Assembly: GCA_013698305.1 (NCBI GenBank) | Contig: JACCVC010000168.1 | Span: forward strand, 1-64,000 | Source: Chloroflexia bacterium | Lineage (GTDB): Bacteria; Chloroflexota; Chloroflexia; Thermomicrobiales; UBA6265 | Direction of reading: 5' to 3' | DNA length: 64,000 nt | Shown: in pieces, positions 25,359-36,535 of the stretch | Layout of the letters: each line of letters opens with the position of its first letter | Numbering within the stretch: the stretch's first letter is position 1 | Made by a program: the position numbers and the translations under genes | The notes under the pieces: model-generated | What the model saw: the letters and a program-made list of their open reading frames with translations, nothing else | Databases searched by the model: none | What the model was told of the DNA's origin: nothing

Positions 25359-25808
25359 TCATCGTTTGCGCGTCGCGCTCCGCCTGGGAGGCCGACGGCC
25401 CGCCACGCCACGAGCACGGTCGCGGTGCGCTTGCGCCGCTTCGGACGCCAGGCGCGGCGCAGTTGTCCGAATGTGCCACAGCATCATGGCTGCGGAGATG
25501 AGCGCCGCAATGAGCGTCAGGAGCTGCCAGATTCGCTCTCCGAAGCTGAACGGGTTGATCTGGAGCCATCGCACCACGAAGAAAAAGAGTCCAACCAAGA
25601 AGATCCAGATGAACACGCTTGCCCAGGTACGGGCAGTCGTTCGTCGCAGCAGGTGACGAGACGACAGCACCGCGGGCCGGTTGTACAGCGCGACGGCCAT
25701 GAAGAGTCCCACCATGCACACCAGCAACAGCGTGACCGACAGCCCGCCAAAGGTCTCGCCCGGATTGGGACTGGCGGTGAGGTAATCCCACGAAAACGGA
25801 TTGTCCAT
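25359..25808 (-). CDS. Three-helix membrane protein downstream of sdhB
   Basis: A 149-residue protein with three hydrophobic segments, at about residues 23-41, 62-82 and 92-110, followed by a strongly basic tail rich in Arg and Ala. The count of three helices fits a succinate dehydrogenase anchor, and the gene lies 50 nt after sdhB on the same strand. The sequence is not a recognised SdhC or SdhD, and its histidines are not in the usual haem-ligand context. It has GGGGAG 6 nt before the ATG. Possible diverged anchor or unrelated membrane protein. Confidence 0.65.
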   Translation of the reverse strand: MDNPFSWDYLTASPNPGETFGGLSVTLLLVCMVGLFMAVALYNRPAVLSSRHLLRRTTARTWASVFIWIFLVGLFFFVVRWLQINPFSFGERIWQLLTLIAALISAAMMLWHIRTTAPRLASEAAQAHRDRARGVAGRRPPRRSATRKR

Positions 25809-25858
25809 AGATCACTCCCCTCGAATGCGCATCGGAACTCCTCATCGAGAAACGGAGA

Positions 25859-26557
25859 CTAGATCTGCTCGGCCATCAGCGCGCGCTTGACCTGCTCGAT
25901 GGCGTCGGTGACCTTGATATCCCGCGGGCAGGCGTCGGTGCAGTTGAAGATGGTGCGACAGCGCCACACGCCTGACTGGCTGTTCAGGATGCGCAGGCGG
26001 TCGAGCGCGCCGCTATCCCGGCTGTCGAAGATGAAACGGTGAGCGTTGACGATGGCCGCCGGGCCCACGAAGTCGTCGCTGGTCCAGGTCACCGGGCAGG
26101 CCGTGGTGCATGAGGCGCACAAGATGCACTTGGTGGTGTCATCGAAGCGGGCGCGTTCTTCTGGCGACTGGCGACGCTCGCCCGCGCTGGGAGCGTCGTC
26201 GGCGATCAGGTATGGCTTGATTGCCTTGTAGGAGTCGAAAAACGGCTCCATGTCGACCAGCAGGTCCTTCTCGATCTTGAAGCCGATCAGAGGTTCGATG
26301 GTGATGCGCTTGCCCAGGTCCTTCATGAGGATCTTGCATGCCAGCCGATTACGTCCATTGATGCGCATGGCGTCGGAGCCACAGATACCGTGGGCGCAGG
26401 AACGGCGATAGGTGAGGGTACCGTCGTGGATCCACTTCACCTGATTCAGCGCGTCGAGTACCCGGTCAGTGCCCTCGACATCGACCTGATACTCCTCGAA
26501 GTGGGGTTTCTCGTCCTGCTCCGGGTTGAATCGCTTGATACGTAACGTGACTTCCAC
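25859..26557 (-). CDS. sdhB: Succinate dehydrogenase / fumarate reductase iron-sulfur subunit
   Basis: A 232-residue electron-transfer subunit with three clusters. The [2Fe-2S] ligands are in SCAHGICGSDAM and the later LACK. The [4Fe-4S]/[3Fe-4S] ligands are in CILCASCTTACP and CRTIFNCTDACP. It carries electrons from the SdhA flavin to quinone. The start is GTG 26557 after a GGGGGG run. It lies 30 nt downstream of sdhA. Cluster spacing is normal for the family. Confidence 0.95.
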   Translation of the reverse strand: MEVTLRIKRFNPEQDEKPHFEEYQVDVEGTDRVLDALNQVKWIHDGTLTYRRSCAHGICGSDAMRINGRNRLACKILMKDLGKRITIEPLIGFKIEKDLLVDMEPFFDSYKAIKPYLIADDAPSAGERRQSPEERARFDDTTKCILCASCTTACPVTWTSDDFVGPAAIVNAHRFIFDSRDSGALDRLRILNSQSGVWRCRTIFNCTDACPRDIKVTDAIEQVKRALMAEQI

Positions 26558-26587
26558 GGGATACCCCCCAGGTGACGATTTCGACCG

Positions 26588-28318
<1,731 letters not shown>

Positions 28319-28556
28319 CCAATGCTCCTTCGACATAACGTGCTGTCGGCCCCTGGTCGGAAACCGGCTTGCGAGGTAGATCGCTCCGTCTGCTCCTATT
28401 GTATACCGGTCCCGTGGCGGCGCGGCGCAAAATCGGGCACTGGGCTGAAGATCTCCGCGTGTGCGAGTCCCGGTGATCAACGTGACTTCGGTATACTCAT
28501 TCAGTCCGCGTATGCGAGCGACAGCTGTCGTTCGATCGCCATTGGAGCACCCACCT

Positions 28557-29714
28557 GTGACCTATCTCACCTCGGAGTTTCGCGACCGTGTCTCAGCGGT
28601 GGCCTCGCGATATATAGAGCCCATAGCCGAACGCACGACGCTCCTGACCCAGGTTTCTTCGCCGACAGGTGATGAAGCCGCGCGCGCGAAACTGCTTTCC
28701 GACATCCTTGCCGAGGAAGCGTACGAGTCTGTCGCGGTAGACGAGTTGAGCGATGTCACCGCGCGAATCGCAGGGGCGGACCGATCGAAGACATTGTTGC
28801 TGGCTGCCCACATCGACACTGTGTTTCCCCATTCCGCCGACGCGACGGTGAAGAGAGAGGGCAACCGGCTTCATGCGCCTGGAGTCGGCGACAACACGAT
28901 CAGCGTCGCCGCCGTTACGCTGGTCAAGCGCCTGTTCGATGAGCTTGCAATCGTGCCCGAGGTGGACATTCTCGTAACGGGCAACGTTGGCGAAGAGGGG
29001 CTGGGCGATCTTCGTGGTATGCGGGCGGTTGTTGACGCGCATCCGGAAATCGGTGGGGCTATCGCGCTGGAGGGCCACTCGCTCGGCAGCGTGACCCATG
29101 TCGGCGTCGGTTCCAGGCGACTCGAGGTGACGTTCAACGGACCGGGAGGGCACAGCTGGGGCGCGTTCGGGCGGCCCAGCGCGATCCACGCCGCGGCCAA
29201 CGCCGTGTCACGCCTGGACGGGATGGACCTGCCAACAGATCCGAAGACGACGCTGAATGTCGGCATCTTCGAGGGCGGAATTAGCGTGAACACGATCGCG
29301 CCTCAGGCGCGGTTGGTGATCGATATGCGATCGGTCGAGCAGGCTTCGCTGGAAACCCTGGTGACGCGGGTTGATGGCGTACTGGCCGCGGCGGAATCGA
29401 GCGAAATCAAGGTTGACGTCAGGATCGTCGGTAATCGGCCGGCTGGACGCCTGCCACATGATACCGGTGTCGCTGGCGTGGCCGCCAAGGCCCTGTCGCT
29501 CCTTGGACTGGAGCCGATCTTTCACCCTTCCAGCACCGACGCCAACATCCCGATCAGCCGAAACATCCCGTCTGCCTGCATTGGGCTGGCGGGTGGTGGG
29601 AACGTCCATCGGGAGGATGAGTTCATTGATCTCGATCCAGTCCCGATCGGGTTGACACAATTGATCCTCGTCACTCTCGAATCCGCACGACAGCTACGCG
29701 CCGGAACGCTTTAA
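28557..29714 (+). CDS. M20-family metallopeptidase / amidohydrolase
   Basis: A 385-residue di-zinc hydrolase of the M20/PepT-like group. Metal and catalytic motifs in order are AAHIDTVFP, GVGDNTIS, GNVGEEGLGD and the C-terminal GGGNVHREDEFI. The dimerisation domain carries FNGPGGHSWGAFGRPSA. The GTG at 28557 has GGAG 9 nt upstream; the frame continues upstream without similarity. A TATACT at 28492-28497 may be its -10 box. The substrate could be a di- or tripeptide or an acylated amino acid. Confidence 0.82.
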   Translation: MTYLTSEFRDRVSAVASRYIEPIAERTTLLTQVSSPTGDEAARAKLLSDILAEEAYESVAVDELSDVTARIAGADRSKTLLLAAHIDTVFPHSADATVKREGNRLHAPGVGDNTISVAAVTLVKRLFDELAIVPEVDILVTGNVGEEGLGDLRGMRAVVDAHPEIGGAIALEGHSLGSVTHVGVGSRRLEVTFNGPGGHSWGAFGRPSAIHAAANAVSRLDGMDLPTDPKTTLNVGIFEGGISVNTIAPQARLVIDMRSVEQASLETLVTRVDGVLAAAESSEIKVDVRIVGNRPAGRLPHDTGVAGVAAKALSLLGLEPIFHPSSTDANIPISRNIPSACIGLAGGGNVHREDEFIDLDPVPIGLTQLILVTLESARQLRAGTL

Positions 29715-29763
29715 CCGACGATATTGCCCGGCAACGGTCGGGCCTGGAAAGCAACGCTCACTC

Positions 29764-32709
29764 ATGCAGCTGGCTCGTTCACGGTCCGCGCTCGCGGATC
29801 AGACATTCATCGCGCTGGACCTGGAAACCACTGGGCTCAATCGTTCCGTCGATGAGGTCATTGAAGTCGGCATCGTCACGTTCAATACCAGCGAAGTTCT
29901 GGATTCGTGGAGTTCGCTCGTTCGCCCATCAAAGACGATCGGACCGGAGATCCAGCAACTCACCGGAATCGACCCCGCCGAGCTTCGCGCCGCGCCGCGC
30001 TTCGACGAGATCGAGCACATTGTCAGGGAAAAGATCGGTGCACACCCAGTGGTGGGTCACAACATCGCCTTCGACGTAGGCATGCTTGAGGCGGCCAAGG
30101 TGCGACTGGCGAATCGGCCAATTGATACCTACAGATTGAGTGCGCTGTTCCTCTACCGGTTGCCTGCTTACAATCTGCAGCAGGTCGCCGGAGCGCTCGG
30201 CGTTTCAAGGGTGGATGCTCATCGAGCTTTAGGTGACGCCGACGCCAGCCGCCGGGTGCTCCTGGCCATGATCCCGATCATTCAGCGCTACTCATCAACG
30301 ACGCTTCGCCAGGCTGCGCGATATGCGGCGGGGGCCGGGTGGCCTGTATCCTGGCTGCTGCAGCTGCTATCCGAGGATGAAGCAGGCAGCCCGATCTTCC
30401 GGGCGGCGGACGATCCGGATTGGCTGGAGCCGGCGGAGACGCGGTTCCTGGCTCGGCTGCAACGTCCGGAACCGCTGCGGAAGACCGGAGTGACGACGCC
30501 GGTCGATCCCGACGACGTGGTGGAGGCGATGACTCCTGGCGGCGTGTTGGGCGATGTGCTCGATCACTTCGAGAAGCGACCCGGCCAGATCGAGATGGCC
30601 CAAGCGGTCACGGAGGCGCTGAATCAGGATCAACACCTGATGGTCGAGGCGGGCACAGGTACAGGCAAGAGCATGGCGTATCTGCTTCCCGCTGCGCTCC
30701 ACGCGATAAATCGCGGCGAGCGAGTCGTCATCTCAACCGACACGCGGGCATTGCAGGAGCAGCTGTATCAGAAGGATGTTCCTGATGTGCAGACGGCGGT
30801 TGACCGGCTTGGCATCCCGGAGCATGTCCGGGCGTCTGTGCTGAAAGGCCGAAGCAACTATATCTGTCTCCGGCGGTGGTTCACGCATGAGCGGCGAGAA
30901 GCCGGTGACCAGAGCGAAGCGTCGATGCGGGCCAAGGTGACGTTGTGGCTGGACGAAACCGTCACTGGCGACCAGGCAGAACTTCGGCTTGATCCGCAGG
31001 AACGGTCCCACTGGCGGTACGTGGGCGCTGATGAGGACGCTTGTGTCGCCAACCAGTGCCCGTACAATCAGAAGAACCAGTGCTTCCTCTACCGGGCGAG
31101 GAGGTCGGCGGAGAATGCACACATCGTTGTCTCAAATCACTCGCTGCTGCTGGCGGACACCGCACACAAGGTGTTGCCGGAGTTCGACCGCCTGATTGTT
31201 GATGAAGCCCATCATTTGGAGGACGAGGCGACCAAGCACTTCGGCTACCTCATCGACCAGCGCGTGCTGGAGACGATTCTCGACGCGCTGGCGTCGGGTG
31301 GACGCCGATCCAGTTCCCGCGGGACGCTCGACCAGACCGACCAGTTTCTCACCTCCTCGGTGGAGCCAGTCGCCAGGAAGGTGGCGCCGGAAGCGCGGGA
31401 GCGAATCCATGCGTCGACCACTGGTCGGGCCCGATTGCTGGCAGTGAACCTGGAACTGTTCAGTCGGGTTGACAAGATGTTGCGGGACCAGCGATCGGGC
31501 GGTGCGTACGGATCGTCGGTACGCGTGACCAGCTCGGTACGGGCTCGGCAGGATTGGCTGGAAATCGAGCAACTCTGGGAACAGCTCGATCGAGGGCTTT
31601 ACGAGCTGGAGGCTCTTGTTCTCTGGCTGGTCGAACAACTCGAGCGAATGCCAGATGCCAAGGATCAGGCCGATAATCCGGCCACGCTGATTCGCGAAGA
31701 GCTCTGGCTGGAGTTGGTGTCTCGGGGACGAGAGGTTCGGGAGTTGCGGCAGCGTCTGGGAGCGGTGGTCGCGAGTCCGCAGGATGACACGATCTACTGG
31801 ATCGAACAGCACGGTCAACAGCGGTCACCGACGTTTCAGGCAGCGCCGTTGTACGTCGACGAGTTACTGCAGGAGCGCCTGTTTAACAACATGCGCACGG
31901 TGGTGGCGACCTCGGCGACGCTGTCCATCGACGGAAGCTTTGATTTCATGGCGAGCCGGATCGGCATGCGGGACGCGGATGTGGTGGCGATCGGATCGCC
32001 ATTCGACCATGAGGCCTCGACACTGTTGTTTCTGGCTGACGACATGCCCTTCCCGTCGGACGGCTCGGCATATCAGCATGCGCTCAACGAGTCGGTGATC
32101 GGGCTTTGCCGAGCGACGAAGGGGCGGGCACTGGTGCTGTTCACGTCGTACGCCTCGATGCGGGCGACCTACGAAGCGATCAAGCCCGCGCTCGCGCAGT
32201 CCAACATCGCGGTGTACGCGCAGGGGATCGACGCCAACGCCAAGGCGCTGGTCGATCGGCTCAAGGCGACTGAGCGGAGCGTGATTCTCGGAACCGCCTC
32301 GTTCTGGGAGGGCGTTGACGTCCCCGGCGACGAATTGAGCGCGCTGATCATCACCAAGCTTCCGTTCCCGGTCCCGAGCGACCCGGTGTTCCAGGCGCGG
32401 GGCGAGTTGCTGGACAACGAGTTCATGGAGTTGTCGGTGCCGAAGGCGGTGCTGAAGTTCAAACAGGGGTTCGGGCGGTTGATCCGGCGCACGTCGGATC
32501 GAGGCGTGGTGGCGGTGCTCGACCGACGGGTGATCGCCAAGCGCTATGGCGCCCACTTCCTTCAATCGCTACCGCCCACCACGCAGCGAATCGCCAGCCG
32601 GCGCGACTTGCCCGAGTACGCACAAGCCTGGTTGGCGGGAGAGCCACTTCCGATGCTTTCGGATTTCTTTGCGGATGAGTACGACCCATACGAAGGAGTG
32701 TGGCCTTGA
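29764..32709 (+). CDS. dinG: DinG-family helicase with N-terminal exonuclease domain
   Basis: A 981-residue fusion. Residues 1-190 are a DEDDh 3'-5' exonuclease like DNA polymerase III epsilon (FIALDLETTGLN, VGHNIAFDVGML, HRALGDADAS). The rest is an XPD/DinG-type superfamily 2 helicase: Walker A AGTGTGKSMA near residue 300, DEAHH near residue 480, and four cysteines between motifs Ia and II (YICLRR, DACVANQC, NQCFLY) that would hold a [4Fe-4S] cluster. This matches the Gram-positive DinG layout and a role in unwinding or trimming damaged or R-loop DNA. Its stop overlaps the glpX start. Confidence 0.93.
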   Translation: MQLARSRSALADQTFIALDLETTGLNRSVDEVIEVGIVTFNTSEVLDSWSSLVRPSKTIGPEIQQLTGIDPAELRAAPRFDEIEHIVREKIGAHPVVGHNIAFDVGMLEAAKVRLANRPIDTYRLSALFLYRLPAYNLQQVAGALGVSRVDAHRALGDADASRRVLLAMIPIIQRYSSTTLRQAARYAAGAGWPVSWLLQLLSEDEAGSPIFRAADDPDWLEPAETRFLARLQRPEPLRKTGVTTPVDPDDVVEAMTPGGVLGDVLDHFEKRPGQIEMAQAVTEALNQDQHLMVEAGTGTGKSMAYLLPAALHAINRGERVVISTDTRALQEQLYQKDVPDVQTAVDRLGIPEHVRASVLKGRSNYICLRRWFTHERREAGDQSEASMRAKVTLWLDETVTGDQAELRLDPQERSHWRYVGADEDACVANQCPYNQKNQCFLYRARRSAENAHIVVSNHSLLLADTAHKVLPEFDRLIVDEAHHLEDEATKHFGYLIDQRVLETILDALASGGRRSSSRGTLDQTDQFLTSSVEPVARKVAPEARERIHASTTGRARLLAVNLELFSRVDKMLRDQRSGGAYGSSVRVTSSVRARQDWLEIEQLWEQLDRGLYELEALVLWLVEQLERMPDAKDQADNPATLIREELWLELVSRGREVRELRQRLGAVVASPQDDTIYWIEQHGQQRSPTFQAAPLYVDELLQERLFNNMRTVVATSATLSIDGSFDFMASRIGMRDADVVAIGSPFDHEASTLLFLADDMPFPSDGSAYQHALNESVIGLCRATKGRALVLFTSYASMRATYEAIKPALAQSNIAVYAQGIDANAKALVDRLKATERSVILGTASFWEGVDVPGDELSALIITKLPFPVPSDPVFQARGELLDNEFMELSVPKAVLKFKQGFGRLIRRTSDRGVVAVLDRRVIAKRYGAHFLQSLPPTTQRIASRRDLPEYAQAWLAGEPLPMLSDFFADEYDPYEGVWP

Positions 32710-33692
32710 GCGGAACCATAAGCAGAAATCTCTCACTTGAGCTGGTGCGTGTCACCGAGGCGGCGGCGCTGATGGCCGGGCGCTGGATGGGGCGTGGCGA
32801 GAAGGAGGCGGCCGACGGCGCGGCGGTCGATGCGATGCGTCAGGTCCTGAACACCATCGAGATGGAAGGCATCGTGGTCATTGGCGAGGGGGAGAAGGAC
32901 GAGGCGCCGATGCTGTACACCGGCGAACGAGTCGGGTGCGCGGACCAGCCCAAAGTGGACATCGCCGTCGATCCAGTTGAAGGGACGCGCCTGCTCGCAC
33001 AGGGGATGCCGAACTCGATTGTGGTGCTGGCGGTGGCCGAACGAGGAACGCTCTACATGTGGCAGGACATCGCCTACATGGAGAAGATTGCGGTCGGTCC
33101 TGACGCGGCGGGAGCAATCGATATCGAGGCCCCGGTTGAGACCAATCTCGTGCGGGTGGCCGCGGCCAAGGGAGTTGACGTCTCGGACCTGACCGTGGTG
33201 ATACTGGATCGTCCACGGCACGAGGAGATCATCCGACGGGTGCGAGAAGCGGGAGCCCGGATGAAGCTGATCATGGATGGCGATGTGGCCGGTGGGCTGA
33301 TGGCGGCGATGCCTGGAACCGGGATCGACTTGTTGATGGGCGTTGGGGGATCACCGGAAGCGGTGATCACTGCCTGTGCGTTGCGTTGCGTGGGAGGTGA
33401 CATGCAGACGCGCCTGTGGCCACGAAACGACGACGAGCGCCAGGCGCTTGTCGATCAGGGGCTGGATCAGTCGCGGGTGTACAGCATCGACGACCTGGTG
33501 ACGTCCGAAGACGTCTTCTTCGTCGCCACTGGCATCACTGATGGCGAGTTGCTGAAGGGAGTGCATTATTTCCCCGATGGAGCGACCACGCACTCGCTGG
33601 TGATGCGGGAGCGATCCGGAACGGTTCGATATATCGAGTCAACGCACCGCTTGAGCAAGCTCAGGGATCTCACCAATGTCCCGTTTGACTAG
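32706..33692 (+). CDS. glpX: Class II fructose-1,6-bisphosphatase
   Basis: A 328-residue GlpX-type phosphatase that makes fructose-6-phosphate for gluconeogenesis. It shows IGEGEKDEAPMLYTGE, the metal-binding DIAVDPVEGTRL, LDRPRHEEII, and DGDVAGGL followed by GVGGSPEAV. The TTG at 32706 has AAGGAG 7 nt upstream and shares TTGA with the dinG stop, so the genes are translationally coupled. GTG 32700 is possible but too close to the ribosome site. No other fructose-bisphosphatase is in the window. Confidence 0.94.
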   Translation: MSGTISRNLSLELVRVTEAAALMAGRWMGRGEKEAADGAAVDAMRQVLNTIEMEGIVVIGEGEKDEAPMLYTGERVGCADQPKVDIAVDPVEGTRLLAQGMPNSIVVLAVAERGTLYMWQDIAYMEKIAVGPDAAGAIDIEAPVETNLVRVAAAKGVDVSDLTVVILDRPRHEEIIRRVREAGARMKLIMDGDVAGGLMAAMPGTGIDLLMGVGGSPEAVITACALRCVGGDMQTRLWPRNDDERQALVDQGLDQSRVYSIDDLVTSEDVFFVATGITDGELLKGVHYFPDGATTHSLVMRERSGTVRYIESTHRLSKLRDLTNVPFD

Positions 33693-33740
33693 CCCGGTGA
33701 GCACTTCAGCCGCGTGGCGACGTTCGACCAACGCGCCCGG

Positions 33741-33770
33741 TTGACGTTGATTGCCGCGTGGTGGTACATT
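33741..33770 (+). promoter_or_regulatory. Promoter of rho
   Basis: TTGACG (33741-33746) and TACATT (33765-33770) with an 18-nt spacer. Transcription would start near 33778, leaving a leader of about 345 nt before the rho start codon. Confidence 0.6.
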
Positions 33771-33777
33771 CTAAGGT

Positions 33778-34122
33778 GACGACGTGGCAACAATACGCCT
33801 ATCCTCAACGTGCCAGTCGTTTCGTACCCACATGAGCACACAAGCAAGAGCGATTTCCAATCTGAGATGACATGATGCATATTGCTGTGTCTCCTTGCCG
33901 AGTGAAGTAGCTCCATGATCGCTGTTGCGACGAAGCTCTTCCGATTGTCATAGGGCAATCGGCCCTCATCCGCCAACACCAGGTGGCCGTCGTATCCATC
34001 GCCCTATCCTTGAAATTCTGAGAACCATCATTCAGTGCCAGTTCGCCGCTGTGCGGCAATATTGACCGGCATCCCACCCGGACCAATCACTGGCGCCCTG
34101 CCCAACATCGGAGGATGTTATT
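33778..34122 (+). other. Long leader of rho
   Basis: This is the non-coding part of the 430-nt gap between glpX and rho. CCGATTG (33941-33947) can pair with CAATCGG (33956-33962). ATAGGGC (33950-33956), which overlaps that hairpin, can instead pair with GCCCTAT (34001-34007). The two structures exclude each other, as in attenuators. No convincing open reading frame lies within. Autoregulation of rho through its leader is known in other bacteria; here it is inference. Confidence 0.4.
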
Positions 34123-35766
34123 TTGAGCGTTGACGAAGCCATAACCGAAGCCCCCGCCGCCGAGGCTGAAGAGAAATTTGCCCGGAAACCACGAGTGTCC
34201 CGGAGCCGACGGATGGTCGCAAGAGAGCCGGACGCAGCCGCCGGAACCGAGAACGATCTCGTCGCCGATGGCAATCCGGCAACGGACGATGAGTCCGCTG
34301 CCCCCACGACCATGGTCACCGCCAACGGATCGGACGGTGGAGCTTCGACAGAAGCGGCAGCGCGAGACGAGGACGATCGGCAGGTGGCGTCACTAAACGG
34401 CGCATCCAACCGGCGTGGGCGAGGCAAGAACCGGCGTCCTCGGAAACAGGATCAGGACGAGGCGGAGACCAGGGAATCGCAGCGGGAAGTTCGCAACGCT
34501 ACCCACATTCCGAACCGATTGTCGGTTGGCGATCTCAATGAGAAGAGCGACGAGGATCTGTGGCAGCAGGCTCGGGAGTTCGAGGTATCCGGCTACATGC
34601 GGATGCGCCGGCCGGATCTTGTCACAAAATTGCTGCAAGCCCAGACTGAAAGAGCGGGGCACAAGTTCGGTGATGGAGTGCTCGAGATCATAGAGGACGG
34701 GTTTGGCTTCCTGCGGGGTACCAGGTTCCTGCCTGGTCCCAACGATATCTACGTGTCGCAGTCGCAGATTCGACGATTCGGCCTGCGAACTGGCGACAGG
34801 GTGAGCGGTCAGGTGCGACCACCCAAGGACAACGAGAAGTTCTTCAGCCTGCTCAGGGTCGAGGCGGTCAATGGGATTGATCCCGAGACGGCGCGGCGAC
34901 GTCCGTCGTTCGACACGTTGACGCCGATCTTTCCCCTGGAGCGAATCGAACTCGAAACCCAGCCCAACGTGCTTTCCACCCGGTTGCTGGACATTGTCGC
35001 GCCGATCGGGAAGGGGCAACGCGGCCTGATCGTCTCGCCTCCCAAGGCTGGCAAGACGCTGTTGCTCAAGGCGATCGCCAACGGCATTACCGCGAATAGC
35101 CCAGACATGCACCTGATGGTCTGTCTCATCGGTGAGCGACCTGAAGAGGTGACGGACATGCGCCGCTCGGTCGATGGCGAGGTCATCTCGTCGACATTCG
35201 ACGAGCCGGTTGAGGATCACACCAAGGTGGCAGAGATGGCGCTGGAGCGCGCCAAGCGGCTGGTCGAGAGCGGGCGTGACGTGACGATTCTGATGGATTC
35301 GATCACCCGCCTGGCACGCGCCTACAACCTAGCGGTGCCGCCGAGCGGGAGGACGCTGTCGGGTGGTATCGATCCGGTGGCGCTTTACCCGCCCAAGCGA
35401 TTCTTCGGCGCCGCCCGGAACATCGAGGGAGGCGGCAGCCTGACGATCGTGGCGACCTGCTTGATCGACACCGGCAGCCGCATGGACGACGTGATCTACG
35501 AGGAGTTCAAGGGCACAGGAAACATGGAGCTCCACCTGGACCGCAAGCTTGCAGAGCGCCGGATCTACCCGGCGATCGACATCCAGCGATCCAGCACGCG
35601 TCGTGAAGAGCTCCTGCTCAGCGATGAAACGCTCCGACAAGTTTGGACGATGCGGCGCATGGTCTCGATGCTGGGAGGCAGCGAAGGTACCGAGCTTGTG
35701 CTGAGCCGGCTTTCCAAGACCGACAAGAATGCGGACTTTTTGCAGACGTTGCACAAGGAAATGTAG
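34123..35766 (+). CDS. rho: Transcription termination factor Rho
   Basis: A 547-residue hexameric RNA-dependent ATPase. Residues 1-130 are a disordered, charged extension rich in Ala, Glu and Arg, as in other high-GC bacteria. The primary RNA-binding domain follows (EIIEDGFGFLRG, PNDIYVSQSQIRRFGLRTGD). The ATPase core has Walker A PPKAGKTLLLK, GERPEEVTDMRR, LMDSITRLARAYN and the secondary site GRTLSGG. The start is TTG 34123, with GGAGG 8 nt upstream. It has its own promoter and long leader. Confidence 0.96.
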   Translation: MSVDEAITEAPAAEAEEKFARKPRVSRSRRMVAREPDAAAGTENDLVADGNPATDDESAAPTTMVTANGSDGGASTEAAARDEDDRQVASLNGASNRRGRGKNRRPRKQDQDEAETRESQREVRNATHIPNRLSVGDLNEKSDEDLWQQAREFEVSGYMRMRRPDLVTKLLQAQTERAGHKFGDGVLEIIEDGFGFLRGTRFLPGPNDIYVSQSQIRRFGLRTGDRVSGQVRPPKDNEKFFSLLRVEAVNGIDPETARRRPSFDTLTPIFPLERIELETQPNVLSTRLLDIVAPIGKGQRGLIVSPPKAGKTLLLKAIANGITANSPDMHLMVCLIGERPEEVTDMRRSVDGEVISSTFDEPVEDHTKVAEMALERAKRLVESGRDVTILMDSITRLARAYNLAVPPSGRTLSGGIDPVALYPPKRFFGAARNIEGGGSLTIVATCLIDTGSRMDDVIYEEFKGTGNMELHLDRKLAERRIYPAIDIQRSSTRREELLLSDETLRQVWTMRRMVSMLGGSEGTELVLSRLSKTDKNADFLQTLHKEM

Positions 35767-35789
35767 CGCTGTAGTCTCTTTGACGACAC

Positions 35790-35829
35790 GAAACCGCCCG
35801 GAGGAACAATTCTTTCTCCGGGCGGTTTC
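35790..35829. terminator. Hairpin between rho and the methyltransferase gene
   Basis: Perfect 14-bp arms GAAACCGCCCGGAG (35790-35803) and CTCCGGGCGGTTTC (35816-35829) with a 12-nt loop. It lies between two convergent genes and can work on both strands. The trailing T-run is short. Confidence 0.82.
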
Positions 35830-35852
35830 ATGTCGATGGCAGGTTCATGGAG

Positions 35853-36485
35853 TCATGGCCGGACCGGCTTCCGGGCAACGACCCACAGAAATGGGACGCC
35901 CTCACCATCTTCCTCAGCGACCTCGACAGATGCAGTCACAACCTGCAAGCCAGCTTGCTCTACGAATCTCCTGTTTGTCTCAGCGTCAAAGTGGCTGAAG
36001 TACATCGGTGCCCCCAGCCATTCCTCCTCGACATCCCCCGCCGACTGCTTTGCCCCCATAGACGCCACAAGGAGCCCACCAGGACGGAGCCACCGCACGA
36101 TCGAGTTGAGCAGCTTTTGGTGTTCCTCCCGTGGTACGTGGGTGATCGCGTAGAAGGCGGCTACACCGTCGAAACTGGAGGGCGACAGATTCAGCGTCGT
36201 CATGTCCGCATGGACGAAGTTCACATCAGGTAGATGCTGCCTGGCGAGTCCGATTTGCTGTCCGGAGATGTCCACTCCTGTGACATGGAAGCGTTCGGCC
36301 AGTCGCCTGGTGGTCGGGAGGCCGGAACCGCAACCCAGTTCGAGAATTTCCGCACTCTCTGGCAAGCTCTCAAGCAGGACATTGGTGTAGTGCGCCCGCT
36401 CCTCAACCCGGACGCTGGGCGCCCACTCGGCATACCGCGCCGCGATTTGATCATATCCCTGTGCGACGATCTCTTTGGGGTCCAT
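35853..36485 (-). CDS. Class I SAM-dependent methyltransferase
   Basis: A 210-residue enzyme with the Rossmann SAM-binding fold. Motif I is ILELGCGSGLPTTRRL, the acidic loop is VTGVDISGQQ, then HADMTTLNL, and motif IV-like DGVAAFYAITHVPREE. The ATG at 36485 has AGGGA about 9 nt upstream; a TTG at 36506 is in frame. The substrate is unknown; the overall form resembles small-molecule methyltransferases. It is the last gene of the long minus-strand run. Confidence 0.85.
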   Translation of the reverse strand: MDPKEIVAQGYDQIAARYAEWAPSVRVEERAHYTNVLLESLPESAEILELGCGSGLPTTRRLAERFHVTGVDISGQQIGLARQHLPDVNFVHADMTTLNLSPSSFDGVAAFYAITHVPREEHQKLLNSIVRWLRPGGLLVASMGAKQSAGDVEEEWLGAPMYFSHFDAETNRRFVEQAGLQVVTASVEVAEEDGEGVPFLWVVARKPVRP

Positions 36486-36535
36486 CACGAGTATGTCCCT
36501 GCACAATCACGCCGGCTGTTCGGTTGTACTTGCCC

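Noticed and set aside
24706..25845. Minus-strand open frame spanning ferredoxin, SRP RNA and the sdh-linked membrane gene
   Set aside because: It covers a structural RNA and two better genes, and its composition is unlike a protein.
33689..33979. Small minus-strand open frame in the rho leader
   Set aside because: No ribosome site and no conserved features; it overlaps the rho promoter and leader.
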